DNA of 64,000 nt. It comes from Methylobacterium mesophilicum SR1.6/6 (GTDB taxonomy: Bacteria; Pseudomonadota; Alphaproteobacteria; Rhizobiales; Beijerinckiaceae). The notes under the pieces were generated by a model. It was not told the origin of the DNA, made no database searches, and saw nothing but the letters and a program-made list of their open reading frames with translations. Below are positions 9,239 through 19,361 of this stretch, one piece after another. Location: NCBI RefSeq assembly GCF_000364445.2, contig NZ_CP043538.1, positions 6,157,447-6,221,446 on the forward strand, given 5' to 3'. The stretch's first letter is position 1; each line of letters begins with the position of its first letter. The position numbers and the translations under genes are program-made.

Positions 9239-10335
9239 GCGGCGCCGTGCAGGCCGCCCTCGCTCCGGCAACCGGACCGGCGCGGCGCGCCGCGCGCGAT
9301 CCCCTGGTCGCCGGGCTCGTCGGGCTCTGCCTCGCCGCCGCGGCGGCCCTCCTCGCGGCACCGCCCGCCCCGTATCTCGTCAACGCGCTCGGCCAGCTCG
9401 CCGCCTTCGCGATCCTCGCCGTGTCGCTCGATCTGGTCTGGGGCTATCTCGGGATTCTCAGCCTCGGGCACGGGCTGTTCTTCGCCATCGGCGGCTATGT
9501 CTGCGCGATGCACCTGCTGGCCCACGGCGCCGCGGTGACCGGGGTGCTGCCGGACTTCGTGCAGTTCATGGGCTGGAAGAGCCTGCCGGCCTACTGGGCG
9601 GGCCTCGACCACGCGCCGTACGCGTTCGTCCTGGCCCTGGCGCTGGCCGGCCTGGTCGCCTTCGTGTTCGGGCTCGCCTCGTTCCGCTCGCGGGTCAACG
9701 GCGTCTACTTCTCGATCATCAGCCAGGCGCTCGTCTACGTCGCGATGCTGCTGATGTACCGCAACGATACCGGGCTCGGCGGCAACAACGGCATGACCGG
9801 CTTCCCCCTGCTGTTCGGCTGGCCGATGGGCTCCCCCGGCGTGGTCACCGGGCTCGCCGTCGCCGCCCTCCTGACGCTGGCGGGGGTGCTCGCCGGCGCG
9901 CGGCTCCTCGTCGGCAGCGCCGTCGGGCGGCGGATGCTCGCCTGCCGCGACGACGAGACCCGCCTGCGCACGCTCGGCTACAGCACCACCCGGCTGAAGC
10001 TCGGGATCTGGTGCCTCTCGGCCATGATCGCGGCGCTGGCCGGCATCCTGTACGTGCCGCAGGTCGGCATCATCAACCCGCGGGTGCTGGCGCCCGACCT
10101 GTCCATCGAGATCGCCGTCTGGGTGGCCATCGGCGGTCTGGGGCGGCTCGGCGGGGCGGTGATCGGCGCGATCCTCGTCAACGGCTTGAAGTTCTGGCTC
10201 AGCGCCGCGATGCCGGAGGCGTGGCCGTTCGTCCTGTCCGGGCTCGTGCTGCTCGTGGTGCTGGTCCTGCCGAACGGGCTCCTCGACCTCGTGGGCTGGC
10301 GCCCGCGCCCGACCTGGCTGCGGAGCATGCGATGA
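9235..10335 (+). CDS. ABC transporter permease, UrtC type
   Basis: The second permease, 366 residues, of the LivM/UrtC family: multiple hydrophobic helices, LDLVWGYLGILSLGHGLFFAIGGY in the first half and the cytoplasmic coupling segment GRRMLACRDDETRLRTLGYST. The UrtC-specific long loop around LPDFVQFMGWKSLPAYW is present. Both ends overlap neighbours by 4 bases, so it is translated as part of the transporter operon. Confidence 0.92.
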   Translation: MSGAVQAALAPATGPARRAARDPLVAGLVGLCLAAAAALLAAPPAPYLVNALGQLAAFAILAVSLDLVWGYLGILSLGHGLFFAIGGYVCAMHLLAHGAAVTGVLPDFVQFMGWKSLPAYWAGLDHAPYAFVLALALAGLVAFVFGLASFRSRVNGVYFSIISQALVYVAMLLMYRNDTGLGGNNGMTGFPLLFGWPMGSPGVVTGLAVAALLTLAGVLAGARLLVGSAVGRRMLACRDDETRLRTLGYSTTRLKLGIWCLSAMIAALAGILYVPQVGIINPRVLAPDLSIEIAVWVAIGGLGRLGGAVIGAILVNGLKFWLSAAMPEAWPFVLSGLVLLVVLVLPNGLLDLVGWRPRPTWLRSMR

Positions 10336-11038
10336 CCGCCCTCGTGGTCGACGCCCTCACCGTTGCCTTCGGCCGGTTCACGGCGCTGGATGCCGTCTCG
10401 CTCGCCGTCGATCCCGGCGAGGTGCGGGCCGTGATCGGCCCGAACGGCGCCGGCAAGACCACGCTCCTCGACGTGATCTCAGGAATCACTAAGCCGGTCT
10501 CCGGCCGGGTGATGCTCGGCGATCATATCGACCTGACCAAGCGCTCCGAGGCCGAGATCGCGAAGGCCGGCGTGCGGCGGAAGTTCCAGAAGCCCAGCGT
10601 CTTCCCGGCGCTCACCGTGCGCGAGAACCTGGAGATCGGCTGCGGGCCCGACCTCCCCGCACGCGACCGCCCGGCCCGTATCGCCGCACTCCTCGGCGAG
10701 ATCGGCCTCGGCTCCCGCGCCGCGGTGCCGGCCGGCAGCCTCGCCCACGGCGAGAAGCAGTGGCTGGAGATCGGCATGGTGCTCGCCGCCGAGCCGGCGC
10801 TGCTCCTCCTCGACGAGCCGGTGGCCGGGCTCTCCGATGCCGAGACCGCGCAGACCGCCGCGCTGATCCGGAGCTTGCGCCGGCCGGACCGGGCGATCCT
10901 GGTGATCGAGCACGACATGGCCTTCGTCGAGGCCATCGCCGACCGGGTGACGGTGCTGCACGAGGGCCGCACCCTCTACGAGGGCAGCATGGCGGGCGCG
11001 CGGGTCGAGCCCCAAGTGATCGAGGTGTTCCTCGGCCG

Positions 11039-11042
<4 letters not shown>
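10332..11042 (+). CDS. ABC transporter ATPase, UrtD type
   Basis: A 236-residue LivG/UrtD nucleotide-binding protein with Walker A GPNGAGKTT, the UrtD-like signature LAHGEKQWLEIGM in place of LSGGQ, Walker B LLLLDEPVAGL and H-loop VIEHDM. I chose the ATG at 10332, which overlaps the permease stop (ATGA); an in-frame upstream extension runs over the permease gene and is not conserved. Confidence 0.92.
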
Positions 11043-11746
<704 letters not shown>

Positions 11747-11766
11747 CGGACAAACCAGGAGCCGCC

Positions 11767-12723
11767 GTGCCGACCCATCACGAGATCCCCGCGACGCCCG
11801 AGACCATGGTGCTCGGCTATTTCGACGCCGCGCTGCCGCCCGTCCTCACCGTCGCGTCCGGCGACACCGTCACCCTGCACTCGCACCCGGCGGGCGGGCG
11901 CGAGTCGCTCCACCCCGATCCGGCCCGCGTTCCCGCCGACCTGCTCCACGCCCTCGACACCCTGGAGCGCGGTCCCGGCCCGCACTTCGTCACCGGCCCG
12001 GTCCACGTGGCGGGCGCCGAGCCCGGCGACATGCTGCAGGTCGACATCCTCGACCTGAAATTCCGCCTCGACTGGGGCTTCGTGGCGATCCTGCCGCTGC
12101 TGGGCACCCTGCCGGACGAGTTCACCGAGTACGAGACCGTCCACGCCGACATCGACACCGCCCGCGGCCTCTGCCGCCTGCCCTGGGACACGGAGCTGCC
12201 CCTCGACCCGTTCTTCGGCATCATGGGCACTGCCCCGCCCGCCGCCTGGGGCCGGGTCGGCAGCCCGGTGCCCCGCGCCTTCGGCGGCAACATGGACAAC
12301 AAGGAGCTGCGCGTCGGCACCACCCTCTACCTGCCGGTGTTCAACCCGGGCGGCGGCTTCTACGCGGGCGACGGACACGGCGTGCAGGGCGACGGCGAGG
12401 TCTGCATCACCGCCCTGGAGACCGGGCTGACCGGCACCTTCCGGCTCACCGTGCGCAAGGACATCCCGGGCGCGTGGCCCTTTGCCGAGACGCCCACCGA
12501 CCTGATGTCGATCGGCCTGCACGAGAGCCTCGACGAGGCGATGCGCCAGGCCGTGCGCGAGATGGTGCGCCTCGTCTGCGCACGGACCCGGCTGACCCGC
12601 AACCAGGCCTACATGCTGTGCTCGCTCGCCGGGAACCTGCGGATCACCCAGACGGTCGACGGCAACAAGGGCGTGCACATGCTGATGCCCAAGACAGCCC
12701 TCGCGTCGTCCGGGGCCGCCTGA
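11767..12723 (+). CDS. Formamidase/acetamidase family amidohydrolase
   Basis: 318 residues of the FmdA_AmdA family, which hydrolyses formamide to formate and ammonium (some members act on acetamide). Seen motifs include GDTVTLHSHPAGG, VTGPVHVAGAEPGDMLQVDIL, PFFGIMGTAPP and FGGNMDNKELRVGTTLYLPV, where metal-binding residues of the family lie, and CSLAGNLRITQTVDGNKGVHMLMPK near the C-terminus. It is shorter than the roughly 410-residue Methylophilus formamidase and nearer to the acetamidase-like length. Being the last gene of the amide transporter operon strongly links import and hydrolysis. Confidence 0.9.
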   Translation: MPTHHEIPATPETMVLGYFDAALPPVLTVASGDTVTLHSHPAGGRESLHPDPARVPADLLHALDTLERGPGPHFVTGPVHVAGAEPGDMLQVDILDLKFRLDWGFVAILPLLGTLPDEFTEYETVHADIDTARGLCRLPWDTELPLDPFFGIMGTAPPAAWGRVGSPVPRAFGGNMDNKELRVGTTLYLPVFNPGGGFYAGDGHGVQGDGEVCITALETGLTGTFRLTVRKDIPGAWPFAETPTDLMSIGLHESLDEAMRQAVREMVRLVCARTRLTRNQAYMLCSLAGNLRITQTVDGNKGVHMLMPKTALASSGAA

Positions 12724-12749
12724 GCGCAGTCTCGGCCGAGGCCGATCCC

Positions 12750-12837
12750 GTCATTGCGAGCGCACCGAAGCAATCCAGCAGCGCCACGCTTACCGATGTC
12801 CCGCGGCCCTGGGTCGCTTCGCTGTGCTCGCGATGAC
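12750..12837. repeat. Dispersed palindromic repeat, family A, copy 1
   Basis: An imperfect long inverted repeat just after formamidase: the left arm GTCATTGCGAGCG followed by GAAGCAATCCAG is mirrored by CTGGGTCGCTTCG and GCTCGCGATGAC. Related copies occur at 24500 and 48731. Such elements are common between genes in alphaproteobacteria and could act as transcript-end hairpins. Confidence 0.8.
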
Positions 12838-12879
12838 GGAGCGGGACGCCGCACCCGACGCATCCAGCCGGAGACCGCC

Positions 12880-13233
12880 TCAGTTCGCGCTGCGCCCGAA
12901 GGCGAATCGGCCGACGCAGGCATAGGCGCCGCGATGCTGCGGCGGCTGGCGCAGGCTCGCGCGCTCCGTCGTGGCCGGTGCCCCGCGCGGCGGCTGGACG
13001 AGCAGGGCGGCCCGCAGCCGCAGCACCTCCGCCCGGAGATCGGCATTCTCCCGCTCGACCCGATCGAGCCGGGCCACACCCCCGGGCTTCAGGCCGCCGA
13101 GCCGTCGCCGCCAGCGATAGAAGGTGCCGAGCGAGATCCCAGCACTCGCGCAGATCTCGGCGATGGGGATGCCGCGCGCGGCCTCGTCGAGCAGGAAGGC
13201 GATCTCCTCATCCGTGTGCAGGGATCGACGCAT
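12880..13233 (-). CDS. Orphan IS3-family OrfA-like helix-turn-helix protein
   Basis: 117 residues. The first 45 residues resemble the HTH_Tnp_1 domain of IS3 OrfA proteins (HTDEEIAFLLDEAARGIPIAEICASAGISLGTFYRWRRRLGGL), followed by a leucine-zipper-like helix (VERENADLRAEVLRLRAALL). The ribosome binding site GGGAG supports the ATG at 13233. No OrfB integrase or terminal inverted repeats are nearby, so this is either an IS remnant or a stand-alone DNA-binding protein. The C-terminal tail (residues 80-117) is proline/arginine rich and matches nothing I know. Confidence 0.65.
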   Translation of the reverse strand: MRRSLHTDEEIAFLLDEAARGIPIAEICASAGISLGTFYRWRRRLGGLKPGGVARLDRVERENADLRAEVLRLRAALLVQPPRGAPATTERASLRQPPQHRGAYACVGRFAFGRSAN

Positions 13234-13415
13234 GCAGGATCTCCCGGTCCGCCAGCCTTGAGTCCAATCCGTGGCGGAGGAGCGAGCAAGAAGCGGACCG
13301 GCTGACGTTTGCGGGCCGGCGGGTGCCGATCCGTTGACAGGCGTCCGGCGCCGCGGCAGGGCGGCCGAGGATCCGTGCGGCCGCAGCCCGCGACCGCCGA
13401 GGAGGAGGAGCCGCC

Positions 13416-14102
13416 ATGCCGTCAGGCGCGTCGAACCGGGCGGTGGGGGATGGGCCGGAGCCGGCGCGCGAGCCGGTCCTGTCGCAGGATCCGCACGCCG
13501 TCCGCGAGCCGCGCGAGAACAACCTCGAACGGGCGATCGGCCACGAAGTGCGCGAGCGCCGGAAGCGTCTGGGCCTCACCTCCGCGGACCTCGCCGCGGC
13601 CACCGGCCTGTCGCCCGGCATGCTCTCGAAGATCGAGAACGGCAACATCTCGCCGTCCCTGACGACGCTGCAGCTGCTCGCCCAGGCGCTCGGCATGCCA
13701 ATCACCGGCTTCTTCCGGCGCTACGAGGAGGTCCGCAACGCGGTCTTCGTCAAGGCCGGCGAGGGCGTCGAGCTGGAGCGGCGCGGCACGCGCGCCGGGC
13801 ACCAGTACAACCTGCTCGGGCACATCCACGAGAACACCAGCGGGGTCACGGTCGAGCCGTACCTGATCACGCTCACGACCGATTCGGACGTGTTCCCGAC
13901 CTTCCAGCACGCCGGCCTGGAGTTCCTCTACATGCTGGAGGGCGAGGTGCTGTACCGGCACGGGGACCGGCACTTCCACATGCAGCCGGGCGACAGCCTG
14001 TTCTTCGACGCCGACGCCCCGCACGGGCCGGCGGAACTCCTGGTGCTGCCGGCCCGCTACCTCTCGGTGATCGCCTATCCGCAACCCGGCGGGGCGGACT
14101 GA
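13416..14102 (+). CDS. XRE-family transcriptional regulator with C-terminal cupin
   Basis: 228 residues. After a disordered N-terminus (about 40 residues) comes a lambda-repressor-type HTH (VRERRKRLGLTSADLAAATGLSPGMLSKIENGNISPSLTTL, about residues 47-95), then a cupin_2 domain (FLYMLEGEVLYRHGDRHFHMQPGDSLFFDADAPHGP, about residues 170-205). Regulators of this design sense a small ligand in the cupin and are frequent beside amino-acid and amine catabolic genes. The AGGAGGAGG site lies a few bases before the ATG. It is 100 bases upstream of mgsA in the same direction and is the obvious local regulator of that operon. Confidence 0.92.
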   Translation: MPSGASNRAVGDGPEPAREPVLSQDPHAVREPRENNLERAIGHEVRERRKRLGLTSADLAAATGLSPGMLSKIENGNISPSLTTLQLLAQALGMPITGFFRRYEEVRNAVFVKAGEGVELERRGTRAGHQYNLLGHIHENTSGVTVEPYLITLTTDSDVFPTFQHAGLEFLYMLEGEVLYRHGDRHFHMQPGDSLFFDADAPHGPAELLVLPARYLSVIAYPQPGGAD

Positions 14103-14117
14103 TCGGCTCAAAGTTCT

Positions 14118-14139
14118 CAGGAAGAAATTTTATTTCCTG
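14118..14139. promoter_or_regulatory. Inverted repeat upstream of mgsA, candidate operator
   Basis: Arms CAGGAA and TTCCTG flank an A/T-rich centre, in the only A/T-rich patch between the XRE-cupin gene and mgsA. The position suits control of the mgs operon, possibly by the adjacent regulator. No binding consensus is available to confirm it. Confidence 0.4.
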
Positions 14140-14202
14140 CCAGTTGATTTCCGCGTGTGAGGCCGCCTATGCTCTGGGCGAACCCGCGACGGAGGTGGTG
14201 CC

Positions 14203-15111
14203 ATGTGTGGCATCGTCGGATTGTTCCTGAAGGACCCCGCCCTGGAGCCGCAGCTCGGCGCCCTGCTGGCCGACATGCTCGTCACCATGACGGATCGGGG
14301 ACCGGACTCTGCCGGCCTCGCGATCTACGGGCCACCGACGCCTGGGCTGTCGAAGATCACCGTGCAATCGGCACGCCCGGAGGCGGATTTCCCCGCCCTG
14401 GAGCAGCGCCTCGCGGAGGCCTCCGGCGGCTCGGCGCAGGTGGCGGTGAAGAGCTCGCACGCGGTGATCACCGTGGCGACCGACCGCCTCGACGCGACGC
14501 GGAGCGCCCTGAAGGGCCTCTCGCCGGACCTGCGCGTGATGGGCGCCGGCGAGAGCGTCGAGATCTACAAGGAGGTCGGCCTGCCGAAGGACGTGGTCGC
14601 ACGCTTCGGGATCGCCGGGATGTCGGGCACCCACGGCATCGGCCACACCCGGATGGCGACGGAATCGGCCGTGACCACGATGGGCGCGCACCCGTTCTCC
14701 ACGGGCGCCGACCAGTGCCTCGTCCATAACGGCTCGCTGTCGAACCACAACAACCTGCGCCGGAGCCTCGCCCGCGACGGCATGGAATTCGAGACCCAGA
14801 ACGATTCCGAGGTCGCGGCGGCCTACCTCACCACCGCGATGGCGCGGGGCCGGGATCTCGGCGCGGCGCTCGCGGGGGCGCTCACGGATCTCGACGGGTT
14901 CTTCACCTTCGTGGTCGGCACCAAGTCCGGCTTCGGGGTGCTGCGCGACCCGATCGCCTGCAAGCCCGCGATCATGGCCGAGACCGACCGCTACGTCGCC
15001 TTCGGCTCGGAATACCGGGCGCTCGTCGGCCTGCCGGGGATCGAGACCGCCCGGGTCTGGGAGCCCGAGCCGGCGACCGTCTACTTCTGGGATCAGCGGC
15101 AGGCCGCCTGA
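14203..15111 (+). CDS. mgsA: Class II glutamine amidotransferase-like subunit (MgsA/GlxB)
   Basis: 302 residues beginning MCGIVGLF, so the catalytic Cys2 is exposed after Met removal as in Ntn-type class II amidotransferases; the RGPDSAG, GIGHTRMATES and LVHNGSLSNHNN segments match. It is homologous to the N-terminal domain of glutamate synthase. In the N-methylglutamate pathway MgsA, MgsB and MgsC together form N-methylglutamate synthase, which makes N-methylglutamate from glutamate and methylamine. In rhizobia the same gene is called glxB. It starts the four-gene plus-strand set ending in gmaS. Confidence 0.9.
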   Translation: MCGIVGLFLKDPALEPQLGALLADMLVTMTDRGPDSAGLAIYGPPTPGLSKITVQSARPEADFPALEQRLAEASGGSAQVAVKSSHAVITVATDRLDATRSALKGLSPDLRVMGAGESVEIYKEVGLPKDVVARFGIAGMSGTHGIGHTRMATESAVTTMGAHPFSTGADQCLVHNGSLSNHNNLRRSLARDGMEFETQNDSEVAAAYLTTAMARGRDLGAALAGALTDLDGFFTFVVGTKSGFGVLRDPIACKPAIMAETDRYVAFGSEYRALVGLPGIETARVWEPEPATVYFWDQRQAA

Positions 15112-15147
15112 GCCGCCCCGCAGCCTTTTACGTCACGGATCTCGCCC

Positions 15148-15828
15148 ATGCCCGTCTTCGATCTGGCGGCGACGCCCCTGCGCGCCCTGAATCAGGCCCT
15201 CCACGGCGTCGCCCCGGGCGCCAACGACACCGCCTTCGAGGTGCTGAACCCGCGCGGCCAGCACGCGGTGGCGGTCGGGATCGACGGGCCCGTCACCGTC
15301 ACGGTGCGGGGCTCGGTCGGCTATTACTGCGCCGGCATGAACGACGGCGGCACCGTCACGGTGCAGGGCTCGGCGGGTCCCGGCGTCGCCGAGAACATGA
15401 TGTCCGGCACCGTCGTGATCGAGGGCGACGCCTCGCAATATGCCGGCGCCACCGGGCGCGGCGGCCTCCTCGTCATCAAGGGCAACGCGGCCTCGCGCTG
15501 CGGCATCTCCATGAAGGGGATCGACATCGTCGTGCACGGCTCGATCGGGCACATGTCGGCCTTCATGGGCCAGTCCGGCTCGCTGGTGGTGCTGGGCGAT
15601 GCCGGCGAGGCGCTGGGCGACTCGCTCTACGAGGCGAAGCTGTTCGTGCGCGGCAGCGTGAAGAGCCTCGGGGCCGACTGCATCGAGAAGCCGATGCGCC
15701 CCGAGCACGTGGAGCATCTCGCCGCCCTGCTGGACCGGGCGGGGGTCACGGACGTCCGGCCGGAAGAATTCCGGCGCTACGGCTCGGCCCGCAAACTCTA
15801 CAGCTTCAACTTCGACAACGCCTACTGA
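15148..15828 (+). CDS. mgsB: GltB C-terminal (GXGXG) domain subunit (MgsB/GlxC)
   Basis: 226 residues made almost entirely of the right-handed beta-helix of glutamate synthase, with repeated glycine motifs such as GSVGYYCAGMNDGG, GPGVAENMMSGTVVIEG and GNAASRCGISMKGIDIVV. It is the middle subunit of N-methylglutamate synthase or of the glx complex. It lies between mgsA (36-base gap) and mgsC (14-base gap), so the three glutamate-synthase-like modules are split across separate genes in the order amidotransferase, beta-helix, FMN domain. Confidence 0.92.
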   Translation: MPVFDLAATPLRALNQALHGVAPGANDTAFEVLNPRGQHAVAVGIDGPVTVTVRGSVGYYCAGMNDGGTVTVQGSAGPGVAENMMSGTVVIEGDASQYAGATGRGGLLVIKGNAASRCGISMKGIDIVVHGSIGHMSAFMGQSGSLVVLGDAGEALGDSLYEAKLFVRGSVKSLGADCIEKPMRPEHVEHLAALLDRAGVTDVRPEEFRRYGSARKLYSFNFDNAY

Positions 15829-15842
15829 GCGGGAGACCGGTC

Positions 15843-17171
15843 ATGACTTACCAGAACCCGCCGATGCCGCCGCGCAAGTCGGCGACCTTCGACGACCACA
15901 CGATGGCGGAGATCCGCCGGGCCGCGGCCACCGGCCTCTACGACATCCGCGGCGGCGGCACGAAGCGCAAGCTCCCGCATCTCGACGACCTGCTGTTCCT
16001 CGGTGCCTCAATGTCGCGCTACCCCCTGGAGGGTTACCGGGAGACCTGCGGGACCGGCGTCACCCTCGGCACGCGGTTTGCAAAGCAGCCGATCACGCTG
16101 AAGATCCCGATCACCATCGCCGGTATGAGCTTCGGATCCCTGTCCGCCAACGCCAAGGAGGCGCTGGGCCGCGGCGCGAGCCTCGCCGGCACGTCCACCA
16201 CCACCGGTGACGGCGGCATGACCGACGAGGAGCGCGGCCATTCCGACATCCTCGTCTACCAGTACCTGCCCTCCCGCTACGGCATGAGCCCGCGCGACCT
16301 CCGGCGCGCCGACGCCATCGAGGTGGTGGTCGGCCAGGGCGCGAAGCCCGGCGGCGGCGGCATGCTGCTCGGCCAGAAGATCTCCGACCGGGTCGCCGCG
16401 ATGCGCGACCTGCCCAAGGGCATCGACCAGCGCTCCGCCTGCCGGCACCCGGACTGGACCGGCCCCGACGATCTCGAGATCAAGATCGGCGAATTGCGCG
16501 AGATCACCGACTGGGAGAAGCCGATCTACGTGAAGGTCGGCGGCGCGCGGCCCTATTACGACACCGCGCTCGCCGCGAAGGCCGGGGCCGACGTCGTCGT
16601 CCTCGACGGCATGCAGGGCGGCACGGCGGCGACCCAGGACGTGTTCATCGAGCATGTCGGCCAGCCGACGCTCGCCTGCATCCGGCCCGCCGTGCAGGCG
16701 CTGCAGGATCTCGGCCTGCACCGGGAGGTGCAGCTCGTGATCTCCGGCGGCATCCGCTCGGGCGCCGACGTCGCCAAGGCCATCGCGCTGGGGGCGGACG
16801 CGGTCTCGATCGGCACCGCGGCGCTCGTCGCCATCGGCGACAACGACCCGGCCTACGAGGAGGAGTACCGCAAGCTCGGCACCACCGCGGGCGCCTACGA
16901 CGACTGGCACGAGGGCCGCGACCCCGCGGGCATCACCACGCAGGACCCCGAGCTGGCGGCCCGCCTCGACCCGGTCCGCGCCGGCCGGAAGCTCGCCAAT
17001 TACCTGAAGGTCATGACCCTGGAGGCGCAGACCATCGCCCGCGCCTGCGGCCACAACCACCTGCACAATCTGGAGCCCGAGGACCTCGTCGCGCTGACGC
17101 TCGAGGCCGCCGCCATGGCCCGCGTGCCGCTGGCCGGCACCGACTGGTACCCGGGCAAAGCGGGCTTCTAG
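15843..17171 (+). CDS. mgsC: FMN/Fe-S glutamate-synthase-like subunit (MgsC/GlxD)
   Basis: 442 residues of the GltB synthase domain: GMSFGSLSANAKEALGRGA, STTTGDGGMTDEERGH, GQGAKPGGGGMLLGQK, KVGGARPYYDTALAAKAGADVVVLDGMQGGTAAT and GGIRSGADVAKAIALGADAVSIGTAAL, i.e. the TIM barrel that binds FMN. It is the catalytic subunit that would reduce the imine formed from 2-oxoglutarate and the amine. Its N-terminus lacks the Fe-S ferredoxin extension, so electrons must come from elsewhere. Confidence 0.93.
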   Translation: MTYQNPPMPPRKSATFDDHTMAEIRRAAATGLYDIRGGGTKRKLPHLDDLLFLGASMSRYPLEGYRETCGTGVTLGTRFAKQPITLKIPITIAGMSFGSLSANAKEALGRGASLAGTSTTTGDGGMTDEERGHSDILVYQYLPSRYGMSPRDLRRADAIEVVVGQGAKPGGGGMLLGQKISDRVAAMRDLPKGIDQRSACRHPDWTGPDDLEIKIGELREITDWEKPIYVKVGGARPYYDTALAAKAGADVVVLDGMQGGTAATQDVFIEHVGQPTLACIRPAVQALQDLGLHREVQLVISGGIRSGADVAKAIALGADAVSIGTAALVAIGDNDPAYEEEYRKLGTTAGAYDDWHEGRDPAGITTQDPELAARLDPVRAGRKLANYLKVMTLEAQTIARACGHNHLHNLEPEDLVALTLEAAAMARVPLAGTDWYPGKAGF

Positions 17172-17244
17172 GGCCCTTCAACCCCGCCGGTCGCGCCGGA
17201 ACGGGGCGCGGCCGGCCCCCACCCGATCCGCTCAGGGGGCTGCC

Positions 17245-18552
17245 GTGAAGACCGACCTTTCGACTTACGCCGCCGAGCACGGCGTGAAGTACTTCATGAT
17301 CTCCTACACGGACCTGTTCGGCTGCCAGCGCGCCAAGCTGGTGCCCGCGCAGGCGATCGGCGCCATGCAGCGCGACGGCGCGGGCTTCGCGGGCTTCGCC
17401 ACCTGGCTCGACCTCACCCCGGCCCATCCCGACCTGTTCGCGATGCCGGATGCCGCCTCGGTGATCCGCCTGCCCTGGAAGCCGGACGTCGCCTGGGTGG
17501 CGGCCGACTGCACCATGGCGGACGCGCCCGTCGACCAGGCGCCGCGGGTGGTGCTGAAGCAGCTCGTGGCGCGGGCCGCCGCCGAGGGACTGCGGGTCAA
17601 GACCGGCGTCGAGGCCGAGTTCTTCCTGCTGACCGCGGACGGGGCGGCGATCTCCGACCACCAGGATCGGGCAGAAAAATCCTGCTACGACCAGCAGGCG
17701 CTGATGCGCCGCTACGACGTGATCGCCGAGATCTGCGACCACATGCTGGCTCTGGGCTGGGGGCCCTACCAGAACGACCATGAGGACGCGAACGGGCAGT
17801 TCGAGATGAACTGGGAATACGACGACGCGCTGGCCACCGCCGACAAGCACGCCTTCTTCAAGTTCATGGTCCGGTCAGTGGCCGAGCGGCACGGCCTGCG
17901 GGCGACCTTCATGCCGAAGCCGTTCCCCGGCCTCACCGGCAACGGCTGCCACTGCCACGTCTCGGTGTGGAACAGCGCCGGCACCGTGAACGCCTTCGCG
18001 GATCCCGAGATGCCGTTCGGCCTGTCGGCCCGGGGCCGGCACTTCCTGGGCGGGATCATGCGGCACGCGCCCGCGCTTGCCGCGATCACCAACCCGACGG
18101 TCAATTCCTACAAGCGCATCAACGCGCCGCGCACGATCTCGGGGGCGACCTGGGCGCCGAACGCCGTGACCTGGACCGGCAACAACCGCACCCACATGGT
18201 CCGGGTGCCCGGGCCGGGCCGGTTCGAGCTGCGCCTGCCCGACGGCGCCGCCAACCCCTACCTGCTCCAGGCGGCGATCCTGGCCGCCGGCCTCGACGGT
18301 CTGGCGCACGCGGCCGATCCCGGGCCGCACAGCGACGTCGACATGTACCGGGACGGCCACACGGTTTCCGGCGCCCCGCGCCTGCCGCTCAACCTGCTCG
18401 ACGCCCTGCGGGCCTTCGAGGCCGACGAGGCCCTGCGGGTGAATCTGGGCGGTGCCTTCTCGTCCGCCTACCTCAAGCTCAAGCAGGGCGAGTGGGACAG
18501 CTACTGCGCCCATTTCACCGCCTGGGAGCGCGAGACCACGCTCGACGTCTGA
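17245..18552 (+). CDS. gmaS: Gamma-glutamylmethylamide synthetase / type III glutamine synthetase (GmaS/GlnT)
   Basis: 435 residues of the GlnA family in its short GlnT/GmaS form. The catalytic segments are clear: VKTGVEAEFFLLT, HEDANGQFEMNWEYDDAL, GNGCHCHVSVWN, PTVNSYKRINAP and GRFELRLPDGAANPYL. GMAS ligates glutamate and methylamine with ATP to gamma-glutamylmethylamide, the first step of indirect methylamine oxidation; rhizobial GlnT members make glutamine. The position directly after mgsABC favours GmaS. It is convergent with the transporter operon that ends at 18580. Confidence 0.88.
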   Translation: MKTDLSTYAAEHGVKYFMISYTDLFGCQRAKLVPAQAIGAMQRDGAGFAGFATWLDLTPAHPDLFAMPDAASVIRLPWKPDVAWVAADCTMADAPVDQAPRVVLKQLVARAAAEGLRVKTGVEAEFFLLTADGAAISDHQDRAEKSCYDQQALMRRYDVIAEICDHMLALGWGPYQNDHEDANGQFEMNWEYDDALATADKHAFFKFMVRSVAERHGLRATFMPKPFPGLTGNGCHCHVSVWNSAGTVNAFADPEMPFGLSARGRHFLGGIMRHAPALAAITNPTVNSYKRINAPRTISGATWAPNAVTWTGNNRTHMVRVPGPGRFELRLPDGAANPYLLQAAILAAGLDGLAHAADPGPHSDVDMYRDGHTVSGAPRLPLNLLDALRAFEADEALRVNLGGAFSSAYLKLKQGEWDSYCAHFTAWERETTLDV

Positions 18553-18579
18553 TCGGGCGTCCGGCGCGTCGGCCGAAGG

Positions 18580-19356
<777 letters not shown>

Positions 19357-19361
19357 CGGGC

